The notes: generated by a model not told the origin, from the sequence alone. Shown: positions 6,688 to 15,014, counted from the stretch's first letter. The stretch is 54,503 nucleotides of DNA from Chryseobacterium sp. SN22 (GCF_008329705.1 NZ_VTSX01000029.1:1-54503), one strand, 5' to 3'. Numbers and translations: made by a program.

Positions 6688-7037
6688 GAAAAATAGATTT
6701 ATCTGTAAGTCAAGAACAGAATGCAATCGGATCCAGATCTGCTGTTAAAGCGGACCTTGCAAAAGCTCAGCAAGCCTTAGAAAAAGCTAAACTGCTTAAT
6801 AGAAAAGTGGTCTATACAAAGTCTGGCGACGACGAATTTTCGAGAGAATTAAAAGCCGGAATTACCTCTGACATGATCGGCAGTAGGTCAGCGGCTAGGC
6901 ACATTGGTATTGCATATAGTGCTTTTTGCAGAAGAATTACAAAGCTGGGTATCCCATCTTTTAAAAACAAGATCGGTGATAAATTTTACAGGATTTCTGA
7001 TCTGGACAATAACAAAGAACGGTTTTTTAACTGCTAA
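6684..7037 (+). CDS. Putative DNA-binding protein, excisionase-like C-terminus
   Basis: 117 residues. The N-terminal half is a Lys/Ala/Glu-rich helix. The C-terminal half (about 66-110) reads SARHIGIAYSAFCRRITKLGI followed by IGDKFYRISDLD, the shape of a MerR/excisionase-type winged helix. It could regulate transcription or replication. The exact family is not identified. Confidence 0.6.
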   Translation: MRKIDLSVSQEQNAIGSRSAVKADLAKAQQALEKAKLLNRKVVYTKSGDDEFSRELKAGITSDMIGSRSAARHIGIAYSAFCRRITKLGIPSFKNKIGDKFYRISDLDNNKERFFNC

Positions 7038-7048
7038 TCCTGAAGTGT

Positions 7049-7267
7049 ATGAATTTATACTTGAGAAAAAAAGAGTTAATCTCTTATATAGATCAACTGC
7101 AGGTTACAGCCATTAAGCACAAGAATAGCGGCAATACCAACAACTTCAATATTGTCTATGCAATAATAGAAGAGCAAAAAGAAAATCTTCGACAATTAAA
7201 AGAAGATATATCCAAGAGAAATAAAATAATCTGTCACCGAATCAAAAATGATAAACAGCACGATTAA
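7049..7267 (+). CDS. Hypothetical helical protein
   Basis: 72 residues, very rich in Lys, Glu, Gln and Asn, predicted as a helical hairpin. No family recognised. It overlaps the next gene by 20 bp. Confidence 0.5.
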   Translation: MNLYLRKKELISYIDQLQVTAIKHKNSGNTNNFNIVYAIIEEQKENLRQLKEDISKRNKIICHRIKNDKQHD

Positions 7268-7706
7268 AATCAAAACAGGTAAATGTGTGGATTGTCCGGC
7301 TGATGCTCCTTATAGGCCATTGATTGCGAAAAGATGCCAGACACACTATAAAGCATACCGGGCAAGCGTTAATGCTGAAAAAAAGCCCAAAGAATTTAAG
7401 CCTCGCAAACCTATTTCGCAGATATCCAAAAAGAGAGCTGTTGAGAGCGCAAAGTATACCGTGTCCAAAATTCAGTTCATTGGCAAGCCGGAAAATAAAG
7501 TATGCCCGGTAACTGGGCAGCCGACAACAGATATCCATCATAAAATGGGTCGCGTCGGTTTCGCAGATAGTTGGGCACGTATCAATAACGTAACTCTCTT
7601 ACTCGATACCCGGTTTTGGTTGGCGGTTTCCAGAGAAGGCCACCGGCAGATCGAAGAGAATCCAAGCTGGGCTAAAGAAATGGGTTACTCACTTAATAGG
7701 CTGTGA
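7248..7706 (+). CDS. HNH-type nuclease-like protein
   Basis: 152 residues. The N-terminus has a zinc-binding pattern (C-x2-C near residue 13 and C-x2-H near residue 31). A basic linker (about 40-70) is followed by a second Cys and an HNH-like core: CPVTGQPTTDIHHKMGR, then LLLDTRFWLAVSREGHRQIEENP. The conserved tail with His and Trp (PSWAKEMGYS) is common to phage HNH proteins near recombination genes. A structure-specific or homing-type endonuclease role is likely by family. Confidence 0.7.
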   Translation: MINSTIKIKTGKCVDCPADAPYRPLIAKRCQTHYKAYRASVNAEKKPKEFKPRKPISQISKKRAVESAKYTVSKIQFIGKPENKVCPVTGQPTTDIHHKMGRVGFADSWARINNVTLLLDTRFWLAVSREGHRQIEENPSWAKEMGYSLNRL

Positions 7707-7707
7707 T

Positions 7708-7899
7708 ATGGCATTTAATTACAATGGTATTGATTACCACATAGGATCATGTTCCGGGAAACTGACAATTTCGATTCCGGCAATAAAAGACTACTTCAAA
7801 GTACTTGAAGTTAAAACAATAGATTCAGCACATAATAAAGCTCAAGATATTATAAACGATGAATTATCAAGAATTTCTAAAGAAAAAAATAATAATTAG
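7708..7899 (+). CDS. Hypothetical small protein
   Basis: 63 residues, beta-rich N-terminus and helical C-terminus. It starts 1 bp after the HNH gene and overlaps the helicase-methyltransferase start by 41 bp, suggesting translational coupling. No family recognised. Confidence 0.55.
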   Translation: MAFNYNGIDYHIGSCSGKLTISIPAIKDYFKVLEVKTIDSAHNKAQDIINDELSRISKEKNNN

Positions 7900-10483
7900 C
7901 GAAGAATTTGGATTTGAGGTAGATGACATCTCACCAAAACTTCACCTTCACCAACCGGATATTGTACGCTGGTCTCTGAGAGGCGGCCGCCGGGCTATAT
8001 TCGCTTCCTTTGGACTGGGTAAATCCATGATGCAGCTGGAAATTGCGAAGCAATGTATTTTAAAAGAAAATAAGCCTTTCCTGATTGTTTGCCCGCTGGG
8101 AGTAATCGGAGAATTTCGCCGGGACAATGAAAAGCTGGAAACCGGATTTGAAGTAATTTACATTACTGATTCTGATCAGGTTCCGGAATGCAAAAATGCA
8201 ATTTACATTACCAATTATGAGCGCGTCCGTAAAGGAGATATTGATCCTTCCAGGTTTTCCGGGGTATCATTTGACGAGGCGTCAATCCTACGAAACCTGA
8301 AAACGGAAACAACGAACTACGTTTTAAACCACTTTAAAAAGGTTCCATATCGATTTGTTGCCACAGCTACACCCACGCCGAATGATTTTATTGAGATCCT
8401 GAATTATGCGGAATACCTGGGAGTAGCTGACCGGGGGCACCTGTTAACCCGATTTTTCAAAAGAGACTCCACAAAGGCCGGAAACCTGTTACTTCTGGAA
8501 AATAAAAAAAGTGAGTTCTGGAAATGGGTTGCGACCTGGGCGGTTTTCATCAATAAACCTTCTGATCTGGGTTACGATGATTCAAAGTACGATCTGCCAA
8601 AATTGAACATTCACGAGGTTGAAGTGGAAAACCTCACAGATGAGGTGATAACAGATAAGTACGGGAAGCCGATCCTGTTTAAAGACAATACGAAATCCCT
8701 CATCGACACTTCCCGGGAAAAATCGCAAACCGTGGACCTGCGGGTAAATAAAGCTTTTGAGCTAATCTGGGACAAAGGAACAACAGATGACAGATGGATC
8801 TTTTGGCATCACTTGGAAGCCGAAAGAATGGCAATTGAAAAAAAGCTGAAGCTGGAAGAAATCGAAGTGCATTCCGTTTACGGATCACAGCCTAACGAAG
8901 TAAAGGAAAAGTTATTGATTGATTTCTCAGAGGGTAAATTTCCGATCCTTTCCACAAAACCAAAGATTGCAGGATCCGGATGTAATTTCCAGCACGCTTG
9001 CCACAAGATGATATTCGTGGGGATCGATTTTAAATTTAACGACTTCATCCAGGCTATCCACCGTGTTTATAGATTTATGCAGGATCAGGAAGTGGATATC
9101 TACATTATTTTCACTCAAAACGAAAGGGAAGTACTAAAAACCCTCTTTGATAAATGGACCAAACATAAAGAACTGCAATCTGAAATGATTGCCCTTGTCC
9201 GGGAATATGGACTTAACTCAGAATTAATAAAATCTCAAATGGAAAGACAAGTTTTTAACAACGGTAAAAAAATGATCATCGGGGATGCAACCCTTTACAA
9301 TAACGATACAGTAACTGTTCATTCTGATCATTCAGAATATCCGGATGATTCAATCGGATTGCATCTTACTTCCATCCCTTTCGGTGATCATTATGAATAT
9401 TCAGACAATTACAACGATTTCGGGCACAACGACGGAAACGGGGCATTCTTTAATCAGATGGAATTCCTGACACCGGAACTATACCGAACGCTTAAACCTG
9501 GCAGGGTTGCCGCTATTCACGTAAAAGACCGCCCGCGTTATTCCCACCAAACAGATGTTCAGTTTTTCACCATAGAGCCTTTTTCCGATGCTACTGTAAG
9601 GCATTTCACAAAGCAGAAGGTAAAAGATCAAATTGAGATCTGGGAAAATCTTACCGATGATGACGGTGTACTACCTGAAGTGAGAAAGAAAAGGCTGGAA
9701 GAACTTAAAGCAGATTATGCGGAAAGGTTTCACTTTATCGGCCGTATTACCATTACTACCGACGTTGTACGTGAAAACAATCAAACTTACCGCCTAGGAT
9801 GGGGAGAGCAGCGAAAAGATGCCTCAAAAATGGGTGTGGGAATCCCGGAATATATTCTGCTTTTCCGAAAACCACCGTCCCACACAAAGAATGCTTATGC
9901 CGATGATCCGGTGGTAAAAAGAATTGATGAATATCTTTTATCCATGTGGCAGCTGGATGCTCATTCTTATTGGAGATCATCCGGGAACCGTTTTTTATCA
10001 TCTTCTGAAATAAAGAAATTCGATATGGATAAGATTTACCGCGCTTGGAAAAAACACAATACAGGTGAGGTTTATGACTATAAAAAACACCTAGAAGCCT
10101 GCAACATGCTGGAAGAAGAAGATAAGCTTTCAAAGCTTTTTATGACTTTGCCTCCTCATAGCAATCAGGAATGTGTGTGGTCCGATATAAACCGGATGAA
10201 AACCCTGAATGCAAAACAGGTTTCTTCCAAAAAAGAAAAGCATATTTGCCCGCTTCAATTAGATATTATCGAACGATTGATTTACAGATTCACGAACGAA
10301 GGTGATACTGTAAACGATTGTTTCGGAGGTCTTTTCTCTACACCGTACGTTGCACTGGAATTAAAGAGAAAAGCGAAAGCTGTAGAGCTAAACCCTGAAT
10401 ATTTCAATGACGGAGTAAGCTATATTAATGCAATTAATTACCAAATGAATATGCCAACATTATTTGACTTCATTGAGTCATAA
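7859..10483 (+). CDS. Helicase-DNA methyltransferase fusion
   Basis: 874 residues. Residues 1-450 form a superfamily 2 helicase: motif I FGLGKS (51-56), motif II DEAS (139-142), motif III TATPTP (168-173), motif VI AIHRVYRF (399-406). Residues 470-874 form an N4/N6-type DNA methyltransferase with the order catalytic motif then AdoMet motif: LTSIPFGDHYEYS (503-515) and VNDCFGGLFSTPYVALEL (818-835), ending with ELNPEYF. The catalytic SPPY/DPPY motif is SIPF here, and the AdoMet loop is FGGLFS rather than FGGSGT. A motor plus methylase in one chain recalls anti-restriction and Type ISP-like enzymes. Likely role: protective methylation of phage DNA or replication-linked modification. Confidence 0.8.
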   Translation: MNYQEFLKKKIIISEEFGFEVDDISPKLHLHQPDIVRWSLRGGRRAIFASFGLGKSMMQLEIAKQCILKENKPFLIVCPLGVIGEFRRDNEKLETGFEVIYITDSDQVPECKNAIYITNYERVRKGDIDPSRFSGVSFDEASILRNLKTETTNYVLNHFKKVPYRFVATATPTPNDFIEILNYAEYLGVADRGHLLTRFFKRDSTKAGNLLLLENKKSEFWKWVATWAVFINKPSDLGYDDSKYDLPKLNIHEVEVENLTDEVITDKYGKPILFKDNTKSLIDTSREKSQTVDLRVNKAFELIWDKGTTDDRWIFWHHLEAERMAIEKKLKLEEIEVHSVYGSQPNEVKEKLLIDFSEGKFPILSTKPKIAGSGCNFQHACHKMIFVGIDFKFNDFIQAIHRVYRFMQDQEVDIYIIFTQNEREVLKTLFDKWTKHKELQSEMIALVREYGLNSELIKSQMERQVFNNGKKMIIGDATLYNNDTVTVHSDHSEYPDDSIGLHLTSIPFGDHYEYSDNYNDFGHNDGNGAFFNQMEFLTPELYRTLKPGRVAAIHVKDRPRYSHQTDVQFFTIEPFSDATVRHFTKQKVKDQIEIWENLTDDDGVLPEVRKKRLEELKADYAERFHFIGRITITTDVVRENNQTYRLGWGEQRKDASKMGVGIPEYILLFRKPPSHTKNAYADDPVVKRIDEYLLSMWQLDAHSYWRSSGNRFLSSSEIKKFDMDKIYRAWKKHNTGEVYDYKKHLEACNMLEEEDKLSKLFMTLPPHSNQECVWSDINRMKTLNAKQVSSKKEKHICPLQLDIIERLIYRFTNEGDTVNDCFGGLFSTPYVALELKRKAKAVELNPEYFNDGVSYINAINYQMNMPTLFDFIES

Positions 10484-10560
10484 TGAAAATAAACCTAAAA
10501 GGGGTAACACATACAGGTATAGAGACCTGGTAAAGCTTTGAACGAAATTATAATTAAGAT

Positions 10561-11442
10561 ATGGCAAAAGATAAAAAATCATTTGTGGCTTACTCAGATT
10601 GGAATTCAACTTTTGAAAAGTTATCCGACGAGGAAGCCGGCAAACTAGCAAAAATGATGTTTTCGTTTGTCAGTGATTTGAATCCGGAAGCACCAGACAG
10701 AATAACTGAGCTTCTTTTTGAGCCTATTAAAAACCAACTAGAACGAGATCTGGAAAAGTATAAAGAAGTTCGCCAAAAGAGATCAGAAGCAGGACGTAAT
10801 GGAGGCGTTAAGAGCGGAGAATCACGAAGCAAATCCGATCAAAACGAAGCAAACGAAAGCAACATGAAGCAAAACGAAGCAATTGCTTCGTTTTTGAAGC
10901 AAAACGAAGCTGTAAATGTTAATGTAATTGTTAATGATATTCTTTTAGAAAAAGAAACAAAAGAAGAAAAATTAATAAAAGAAAATTCTGAAGAATTGTT
11001 TTCTGATTCTGAACCGGTAAAACCTGATGCAGAAAAAAGAAAAAAAGTTGCGCCAAAAAAAGAAAAGGCACAGCCGCCCGATTTAGACGCTTTCGTAGAG
11101 TTCGGCAAGGAAATATATCAGAATGAATTAAAACTCGATTTTTCCCTATACGAATTCGCTGTGCGGGCAAAATATCAAAGCTGGATCGATGCCGGATGGA
11201 AGGATGGTCATAAAAAACCAATTGAAAACTGGAAAAACAAACTCAGAACCTTAATACCCTACTTTAAACCGATTTATGGAAAATCAAATAACAACAACTC
11301 AGGCAACGGATTTGGCAACCGTACAGGAAATACCTCAATGGGCCAAGGTGGGAAAAAGTCCACTGCTGCCATACTTGCCGAGCGAGCTCGTAACCAGGCT
11401 GCCGGAAACGGTTACAGCGGAAATTTCACAGGCGAAACTTAA
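10561..11442 (+). CDS. DUF6291-type replication protein
   Basis: 293 residues. The N-terminal domain (about 1-85) has the DUF6291 pattern KSFVAYSDWNSTFEKLSDEEAGKLAKMMF, then LFEPIKNQLERDLEKYKE and RSEAGRNGG. A low-complexity linker with repeated QNEA (about 85-125) is encoded by the phased repeats at 10825-10911. The C-terminal half (about 180-245) is a DnaT/helicase-loader-like helical region (FAVRAKYQSWIDAGW and PIENWKNKLRTLIPYF). By architecture it is the replication initiator/helicase-loading protein, with the origin inside its own gene as in lambda O. The last 167 bp overlap the next gene in another frame. Confidence 0.75.
   Translation: MAKDKKSFVAYSDWNSTFEKLSDEEAGKLAKMMFSFVSDLNPEAPDRITELLFEPIKNQLERDLEKYKEVRQKRSEAGRNGGVKSGESRSKSDQNEANESNMKQNEAIASFLKQNEAVNVNVIVNDILLEKETKEEKLIKENSEELFSDSEPVKPDAEKRKKVAPKKEKAQPPDLDAFVEFGKEIYQNELKLDFSLYEFAVRAKYQSWIDAGWKDGHKKPIENWKNKLRTLIPYFKPIYGKSNNNNSGNGFGNRTGNTSMGQGGKKSTAAILAERARNQAAGNGYSGNFTGET
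10825..10911. other. Candidate replication origin: phased iterons with central palindrome
   Basis: GAAGC cores end at 10830, 10850, 10870, 10880, 10900 and 10910, with a variant ending at 10860; all spacings are multiples of 10 bp. A perfect 24-bp palindrome, AAAACGAAGCAA plus its complement, lies at 10871-10894. The repeats fall in all three codon frames, so they are conserved as DNA rather than as protein. A very AT-rich stretch follows (about 10911-11010) and could be the unwinding element. Confidence 0.6.
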
Positions 11443-12178
11443 ATATTCCGATCAGGATTCGCTGATGCGCTTTGCAAATAAGGTTGTTTTCACAATCGAT
11501 GCAAAGGTTGAAGAAAGCGAAAATGACGATCCAAATGACCCTTTTAATCCAACAAACATTGCTTTAAACCGTGTTGTGGATTACGCCAAAAGATCAGATC
11601 TAACCGAAAACGAATTTATGCTTGCAATCAGCAAGGCGCAAAAAGGACTTCTGCAGGTTGATGGCGAAAAAGTCCGGTTCTTCCGGGAAATTAACCAGGC
11701 GCACTTTGCCCAGTATGAAATGGGTTACACAGAATTTAAAACCCGGGATCAGAAATACCAGAATGCGAAAGAGCAAATCAGGAAAGCAATTGCGCCGCCT
11801 GAAAAGAAATTAACCGCTGAAGAGTATGAAGCGATGACTTTCGAGAACGTTCGGAAAGATTATCATCGGTTTAAAGCAGATGGAAAAGTTATGGCAACCC
11901 CGATCTTTTATGATCTGCTGAAAAAGACAGGTGTTGAGAAAGTCAAACTGATTTTTGTAGAGAACTTTCTGAAAAACTTTGTTCCGGAAGTCGCCGAAGG
12001 TAAACTTTCTGCTGCCGGCACCTCTCTGCCGAAGATTGTTAAGAAAGATGCATATGTGGAATTCCAGAATGAAATGATCGGAAATTATATAATCTACATG
12101 AAATTACATGAAACCTCAGAAGATGTCTGGATGCAGCACTGGACCCGGCTATTCAGAAAAGACAAAAAAGAGCAGTAA
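11276..12178 (+). CDS. Hypothetical replication-region protein
   Basis: 300 residues from the ATG at 11276, overlapping the DUF6291 gene by 167 bp in another frame. The N-terminal text (about 13-55, with PLLPYLPSELVTRLPETV) looks like real protein, so I keep the long form; the next ATG at 11465 would avoid the overlap. The body is helical with alternating charge and aromatic residues. There is no Walker motif, so it is not a DnaC/DnaB ATPase. Its place after the initiator suggests a replication accessory role. Family not recognised. Confidence 0.7.
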   Translation: MENQITTTQATDLATVQEIPQWAKVGKSPLLPYLPSELVTRLPETVTAEISQAKLKYSDQDSLMRFANKVVFTIDAKVEESENDDPNDPFNPTNIALNRVVDYAKRSDLTENEFMLAISKAQKGLLQVDGEKVRFFREINQAHFAQYEMGYTEFKTRDQKYQNAKEQIRKAIAPPEKKLTAEEYEAMTFENVRKDYHRFKADGKVMATPIFYDLLKKTGVEKVKLIFVENFLKNFVPEVAEGKLSAAGTSLPKIVKKDAYVEFQNEMIGNYIIYMKLHETSEDVWMQHWTRLFRKDKKEQ

Positions 12179-12284
12179 TCCCGACGCCCTTGAAAGTCTC
12201 AAAGAGATTTACCAGAAGAACCGGGATTTAGAAAGGCGAGAATACAAAGAGAGATCACAAATTAATTTTAAAAATCAAAAATGA
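12123..12284 (+). CDS. Small basic protein overlapping two neighbours
   Basis: 53 residues, starting inside the end of the previous gene and ending with an ATGA overlap on the next start at 12281. The part beyond the overlap (SSNPDALESLKEIYQKNRDL and a Lys/Arg-rich tail) fills the 100-bp gap and has coding character. Function unknown. Confidence 0.45.
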   Translation: MSGCSTGPGYSEKTKKSSNPDALESLKEIYQKNRDLERREYKERSQINFKNQK

Positions 12285-12817
12285 AAAGTTTAGAAATAAC
12301 AACAAACAAAAGGCTGCTCATTGTGGAGCCGCCAAAGAATTATTCATTAGTTCACTTCAAGTATGGAGACACCCGTTTAGGATTTGTTAATTTGGACAAA
12401 GCAAATCCTTATGATGATGTTATAGATTTCACAATAGGAAAACATCTACACACCATCTGCCGGGGCTCTGATCTCAACGAAGAGATAGCGGCCGGGATGG
12501 TGGATTCAAAATTATCCGGAACCGTCTTAGGAGAGATTATCACAAAGATAAAAGGACAGAGGATTACTGTGTTCAAGAATTACAAGAACGGTCAATGGAC
12601 TTACACTGCCCTCGACTCTTTCATCTCAGTCATTGAAGCTCAGGGCTGGTATTGGGGAGAGAACCCATTGACGTATGTCAAGACACCCGCAGAAGAGATT
12701 GCAGATAAAAATAAATGGGTTAGATTCATGAGTAAAGAAGAATGTAAATTTTTGAACGCCGAGTCCCGCACCTTTCATCCGGAGAGGGTTTTAATCTTTG
12801 AAATTGTGGAGGGATGA
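12281..12817 (+). CDS. Hypothetical phage protein
   Basis: 178 residues, mixed alpha/beta, no signal, membrane segment or nucleotide motif. The ATGA overlap at its end couples it to the PP-loop gene (12814), and the small basic gene is coupled to its start. Family not recognised; the operon position links it to the PP-loop protein. Confidence 0.65.
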   Translation: MKSLEITTNKRLLIVEPPKNYSLVHFKYGDTRLGFVNLDKANPYDDVIDFTIGKHLHTICRGSDLNEEIAAGMVDSKLSGTVLGEIITKIKGQRITVFKNYKNGQWTYTALDSFISVIEAQGWYWGENPLTYVKTPAEEIADKNKWVRFMSKEECKFLNAESRTFHPERVLIFEIVEG

Positions 12818-13662
12818 AAACCGTCAATTCTCTTTCCGGAGGTAAAACCAGCAGTTATCTGGCATATCATTATCCGGCGGATCTGGAAATATTCAGTCTG
12901 GTCTGCATAGATAGCCACAACGCCGGACGTTCCCTGGATAAAAAGCTGGTTCAGATGGCTAATGATAAGCTGCAAAAATACTGCGGTCACCAAAATGAAT
13001 TCGTTGCAACATCCGAAGACCCGATCATATTGAAGACTATGTTTGATTTAGAACAGCTGATAGGCCGGGAGATCATCTGGCTGCGAGGAATGGGCTGGGA
13101 ACAGATGATGATGTTGAAAAAGGCAATTCCAAACATGAATAAACGATTCTGTACTACGATCATGAAAATGTGGCCAATCTTTGAATTTTTGTTCCTGTAC
13201 CACTCACTACCTGTCAAAATGCGGGTTGGTTACCGATACGACGAAATGGAAAGGATGTACAGATTTTCAGATATGTGGAAATATGCTACCCATTGCGAAT
13301 ACAGGCCAAAATCAGACACATGGATCCACCGATGGAAAGAGATTATCTGGAGGATAGGCGAGTTTATTTTAATTGATAATAAAGTCTCTCACCGACATGT
13401 AGTAGAATTTTGGAAAGGATTTGATCTGGAATTTCCGGAGGATTCTAATTGCCAAAACTGTTTTTGGAAATCAGAGCAGCAGCTGCGGAAGAATTTTGAT
13501 AAAAATCCCGAGATAATGTTTTGGTCAGCTATCCAGGAGGATCTATTTGGCCACACTTTTAAAGAAAATAACAGCATGCTGTCAATTTCTAAACTCGGAA
13601 TTCAATTGGATTTTAATTTCGGGACTGGCTCCGGCTGCCAAGCAGGTTTTTGTACCGACTGA
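12814..13662 (+). CDS. PP-loop (PAPS reductase-like) protein 1
   Basis: 282 residues. The N-terminal PP-loop SLSGGKTSS (6-14) binds ATP-type nucleotides in the PAPS reductase / N-type ATP pyrophosphatase superfamily. Later Cys pairs (NCQNC around 213-217, and GCQAGFC near the C-terminus) could bind metal or an iron-sulfur cluster, as in several phage members. The sequence between is Trp/Met-rich. True PAPS reduction is unlikely in a phage; known relatives act in nucleic-acid thiolation, DNA modification or regulation. A second PP-loop protein is encoded at 49897-50586. Last gene before the ribbon-helix-helix switch. Confidence 0.8.
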   Translation: MKTVNSLSGGKTSSYLAYHYPADLEIFSLVCIDSHNAGRSLDKKLVQMANDKLQKYCGHQNEFVATSEDPIILKTMFDLEQLIGREIIWLRGMGWEQMMMLKKAIPNMNKRFCTTIMKMWPIFEFLFLYHSLPVKMRVGYRYDEMERMYRFSDMWKYATHCEYRPKSDTWIHRWKEIIWRIGEFILIDNKVSHRHVVEFWKGFDLEFPEDSNCQNCFWKSEQQLRKNFDKNPEIMFWSAIQEDLFGHTFKENNSMLSISKLGIQLDFNFGTGSGCQAGFCTD

Positions 13663-13680
13663 GGGTCAATCCTGAAGTGA

Positions 13681-13845
13681 TTACTCCCCGACCTTGATCT
13701 GATTTTTTTCAGCCTCAACCCGCACAATGTACTCCAGGTACTGAGGTGCAGACATTTTATGAGCATCTGCTAATTTTTTTATCAGCTGCTTGAATATCGG
13801 AGAGACGCGCATTTCAAAGCGTTCTGTCTTATTTTTTTCTTTCAT
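13681..13845 (-). CDS. Ribbon-helix-helix regulator
   Basis: 54 residues on the minus strand. The beta-strand plus two helices of Arc/MetJ-type regulators are visible: TERFEMRVSPIFKQLIKKLA followed by MSAPQYLEYIVRVEAE. It is divergent from the DUF3560 operon across a 106-bp gap holding GTAC-based palindromes that cover promoter boxes on both strands. It probably represses itself and the DUF3560 operon. Too short for most ORF cut-offs. Confidence 0.7.
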   Translation of the reverse strand: MKEKNKTERFEMRVSPIFKQLIKKLADAHKMSAPQYLEYIVRVEAEKNQIKVGE

Positions 13846-13860
13846 AAAATCTTATTGTCC

Positions 13861-13922
13861 GTACAAATGTACAAAAAACTTTCAAAATAATTTGCAAGTA
13901 CGTACAAAAGTACGTACATTTG
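13861..13922. promoter_or_regulatory. Divergent promoters with GTAC operators
   Basis: Plus promoter: TTG at 13892-13894, 20-bp spacer, TACATTTG at 13915-13922. Minus -7 box TACATTTG at 13871-13864. Operators: GTACAAATGTAC at 13861-13872 over the minus box, and GTACGTAC-AAAA-GTACGTAC at 13898-13917 filling the plus spacer. The layout fits autorepression by the ribbon-helix-helix protein. Confidence 0.7.
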
Positions 13923-13951
13923 AAAACAGAAATTATAACAACATTTAAATC

Positions 13952-14593
13952 ATGAACACATATTCAAAATTTTGCCCTAACGTTTTTTTAGCGAAATGTA
14001 CAGAGAGACACGCTAAAGGCGACATTATTAATGTATCAACAAAATACGGTAAAGAAAATGAAAGTGAGGTCTTCAACCTGATTTACGAGAAAGATGGTTT
14101 CTTCTTTTACTCTGTGATCAGAGCTGACGGCACCAACGCTCAGACCAGGGCCGAAGCAAAAGCCGCAAGATATAATACATGGGCTGCAGCCGCCGAAAAC
14201 AAAAGCAACCAGTATTATGAAGCGTCACAAGAAGGTAAAGACTTCTTAGCACTTGCAGAACCTATTAAAATCGGCCACCATAGCGAGAAAAGACATAGAG
14301 CATTGATTGATAGAAATTGGGCAAGAGTGGGCAAGAGTGTAGAATTCTCTGATAAGGCCGTTGCGCATGTTACTAAAGCAGAATATTGGGAAAGTAAGGC
14401 CAACACCATCAATCTATCAATGCCTGAAAGTATTGAGTTCTACGAATACAAGTTAGAAGCGGCAAAAATGAAGCATGAAGGTATGAAAGCCGGCACGATC
14501 GAACGCGGCCACTCAATGAGCTTGCAGTACGCCAAAAAAGACGTTAACGAAGCTCAGAAAAACTTAGACCTTGCAAAAAGACTTTGGTCTTAA
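13952..14593 (+). CDS. DUF3560 domain protein
   Basis: 213 residues. The hallmark of the family is present: RAEAKAARYNTWAAAAENK, an Ala/Glu-rich helix, then IGHHSEKRHRALIDRNW. DUF3560 proteins are frequent on phages and plasmids and often accompany replication or anti-restriction functions; biochemical activity is unknown. The C-terminal half is a long charged helix. It is the first gene behind the GTAC-operator promoter, so it is controlled apart from the upstream early genes. Confidence 0.85.
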   Translation: MNTYSKFCPNVFLAKCTERHAKGDIINVSTKYGKENESEVFNLIYEKDGFFFYSVIRADGTNAQTRAEAKAARYNTWAAAAENKSNQYYEASQEGKDFLALAEPIKIGHHSEKRHRALIDRNWARVGKSVEFSDKAVAHVTKAEYWESKANTINLSMPESIEFYEYKLEAAKMKHEGMKAGTIERGHSMSLQYAKKDVNEAQKNLDLAKRLWS

Positions 14594-14599
14594 ACATTC

Positions 14600-14655
14600 C
14601 CCAAGGGCTGGCTAAAACACAGCGGTTTTGCAGCGGTGGCCCCGAGTGCCCTTTT
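14600..14655 (+). terminator. Structured intergenic element ending in a T-run
   Basis: Outer arms AAGGGC (14602-14607) and GCCCTT (14651-14656) enclose about 43 bases with a smaller AAAAC/GTTTT stem, followed by TTT. It could be a weak terminator or a structured leader for the next gene. Pairing is short, so confidence is low. Confidence 0.3.
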
Positions 14656-14674
14656 TAAATCTTAAAATAATATT

Positions 14675-14938
14675 ATGAAATTAAAAAAAATTGAACCTCA
14701 GGTTTGTAAAATCTATCATAAAAATGATGATTTAGTAACTTTTATAGGCGTAGCAAACGATTTAGAATTCACTGATTTCCGAGTACAGATAAAAGATGCT
14801 CAAGTAGAAGGTTATTATGCAGAATTTACCGTCAATGGTGAGACAAAAGTATTGAACATAGACAAAGATGGCCGATGCCCAAACTGGCAACAAGGTATGT
14901 TTGACCAAAACCTGGATAATTTATGGTTGTTACTTTAG
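14675..14938 (+). CDS. Hypothetical small protein
   Basis: 87 residues, beta-rich in pattern (alternating hydrophobics) with a Trp/Leu-rich end. No signal or membrane segment and no recognised family. Noncoding gaps of about 80 bp lie on both sides. Confidence 0.6.
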   Translation: MKLKKIEPQVCKIYHKNDDLVTFIGVANDLEFTDFRVQIKDAQVEGYYAEFTVNGETKVLNIDKDGRCPNWQQGMFDQNLDNLWLLL

Positions 14939-15014
14939 AATCACCGCATAAATTCCGCAAGGGCGTTGGTCACTACGAGAGTGTGACGTTTTAAAAATCT
15001 TGAAAATTAATCAA

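Noticed and set aside
10825..10911. Phased repeats as merely a repeated QNEA peptide
   Set aside because: The repeat occurs in all three codon frames with 10-bp phasing and includes a perfect palindrome.
10931..11221. Minus-strand open frames opposite the DUF6291 gene
   Set aside because: Low-complexity Phe/Ser/Leu sequence produced by the Lys/Glu-rich codons of the real gene.
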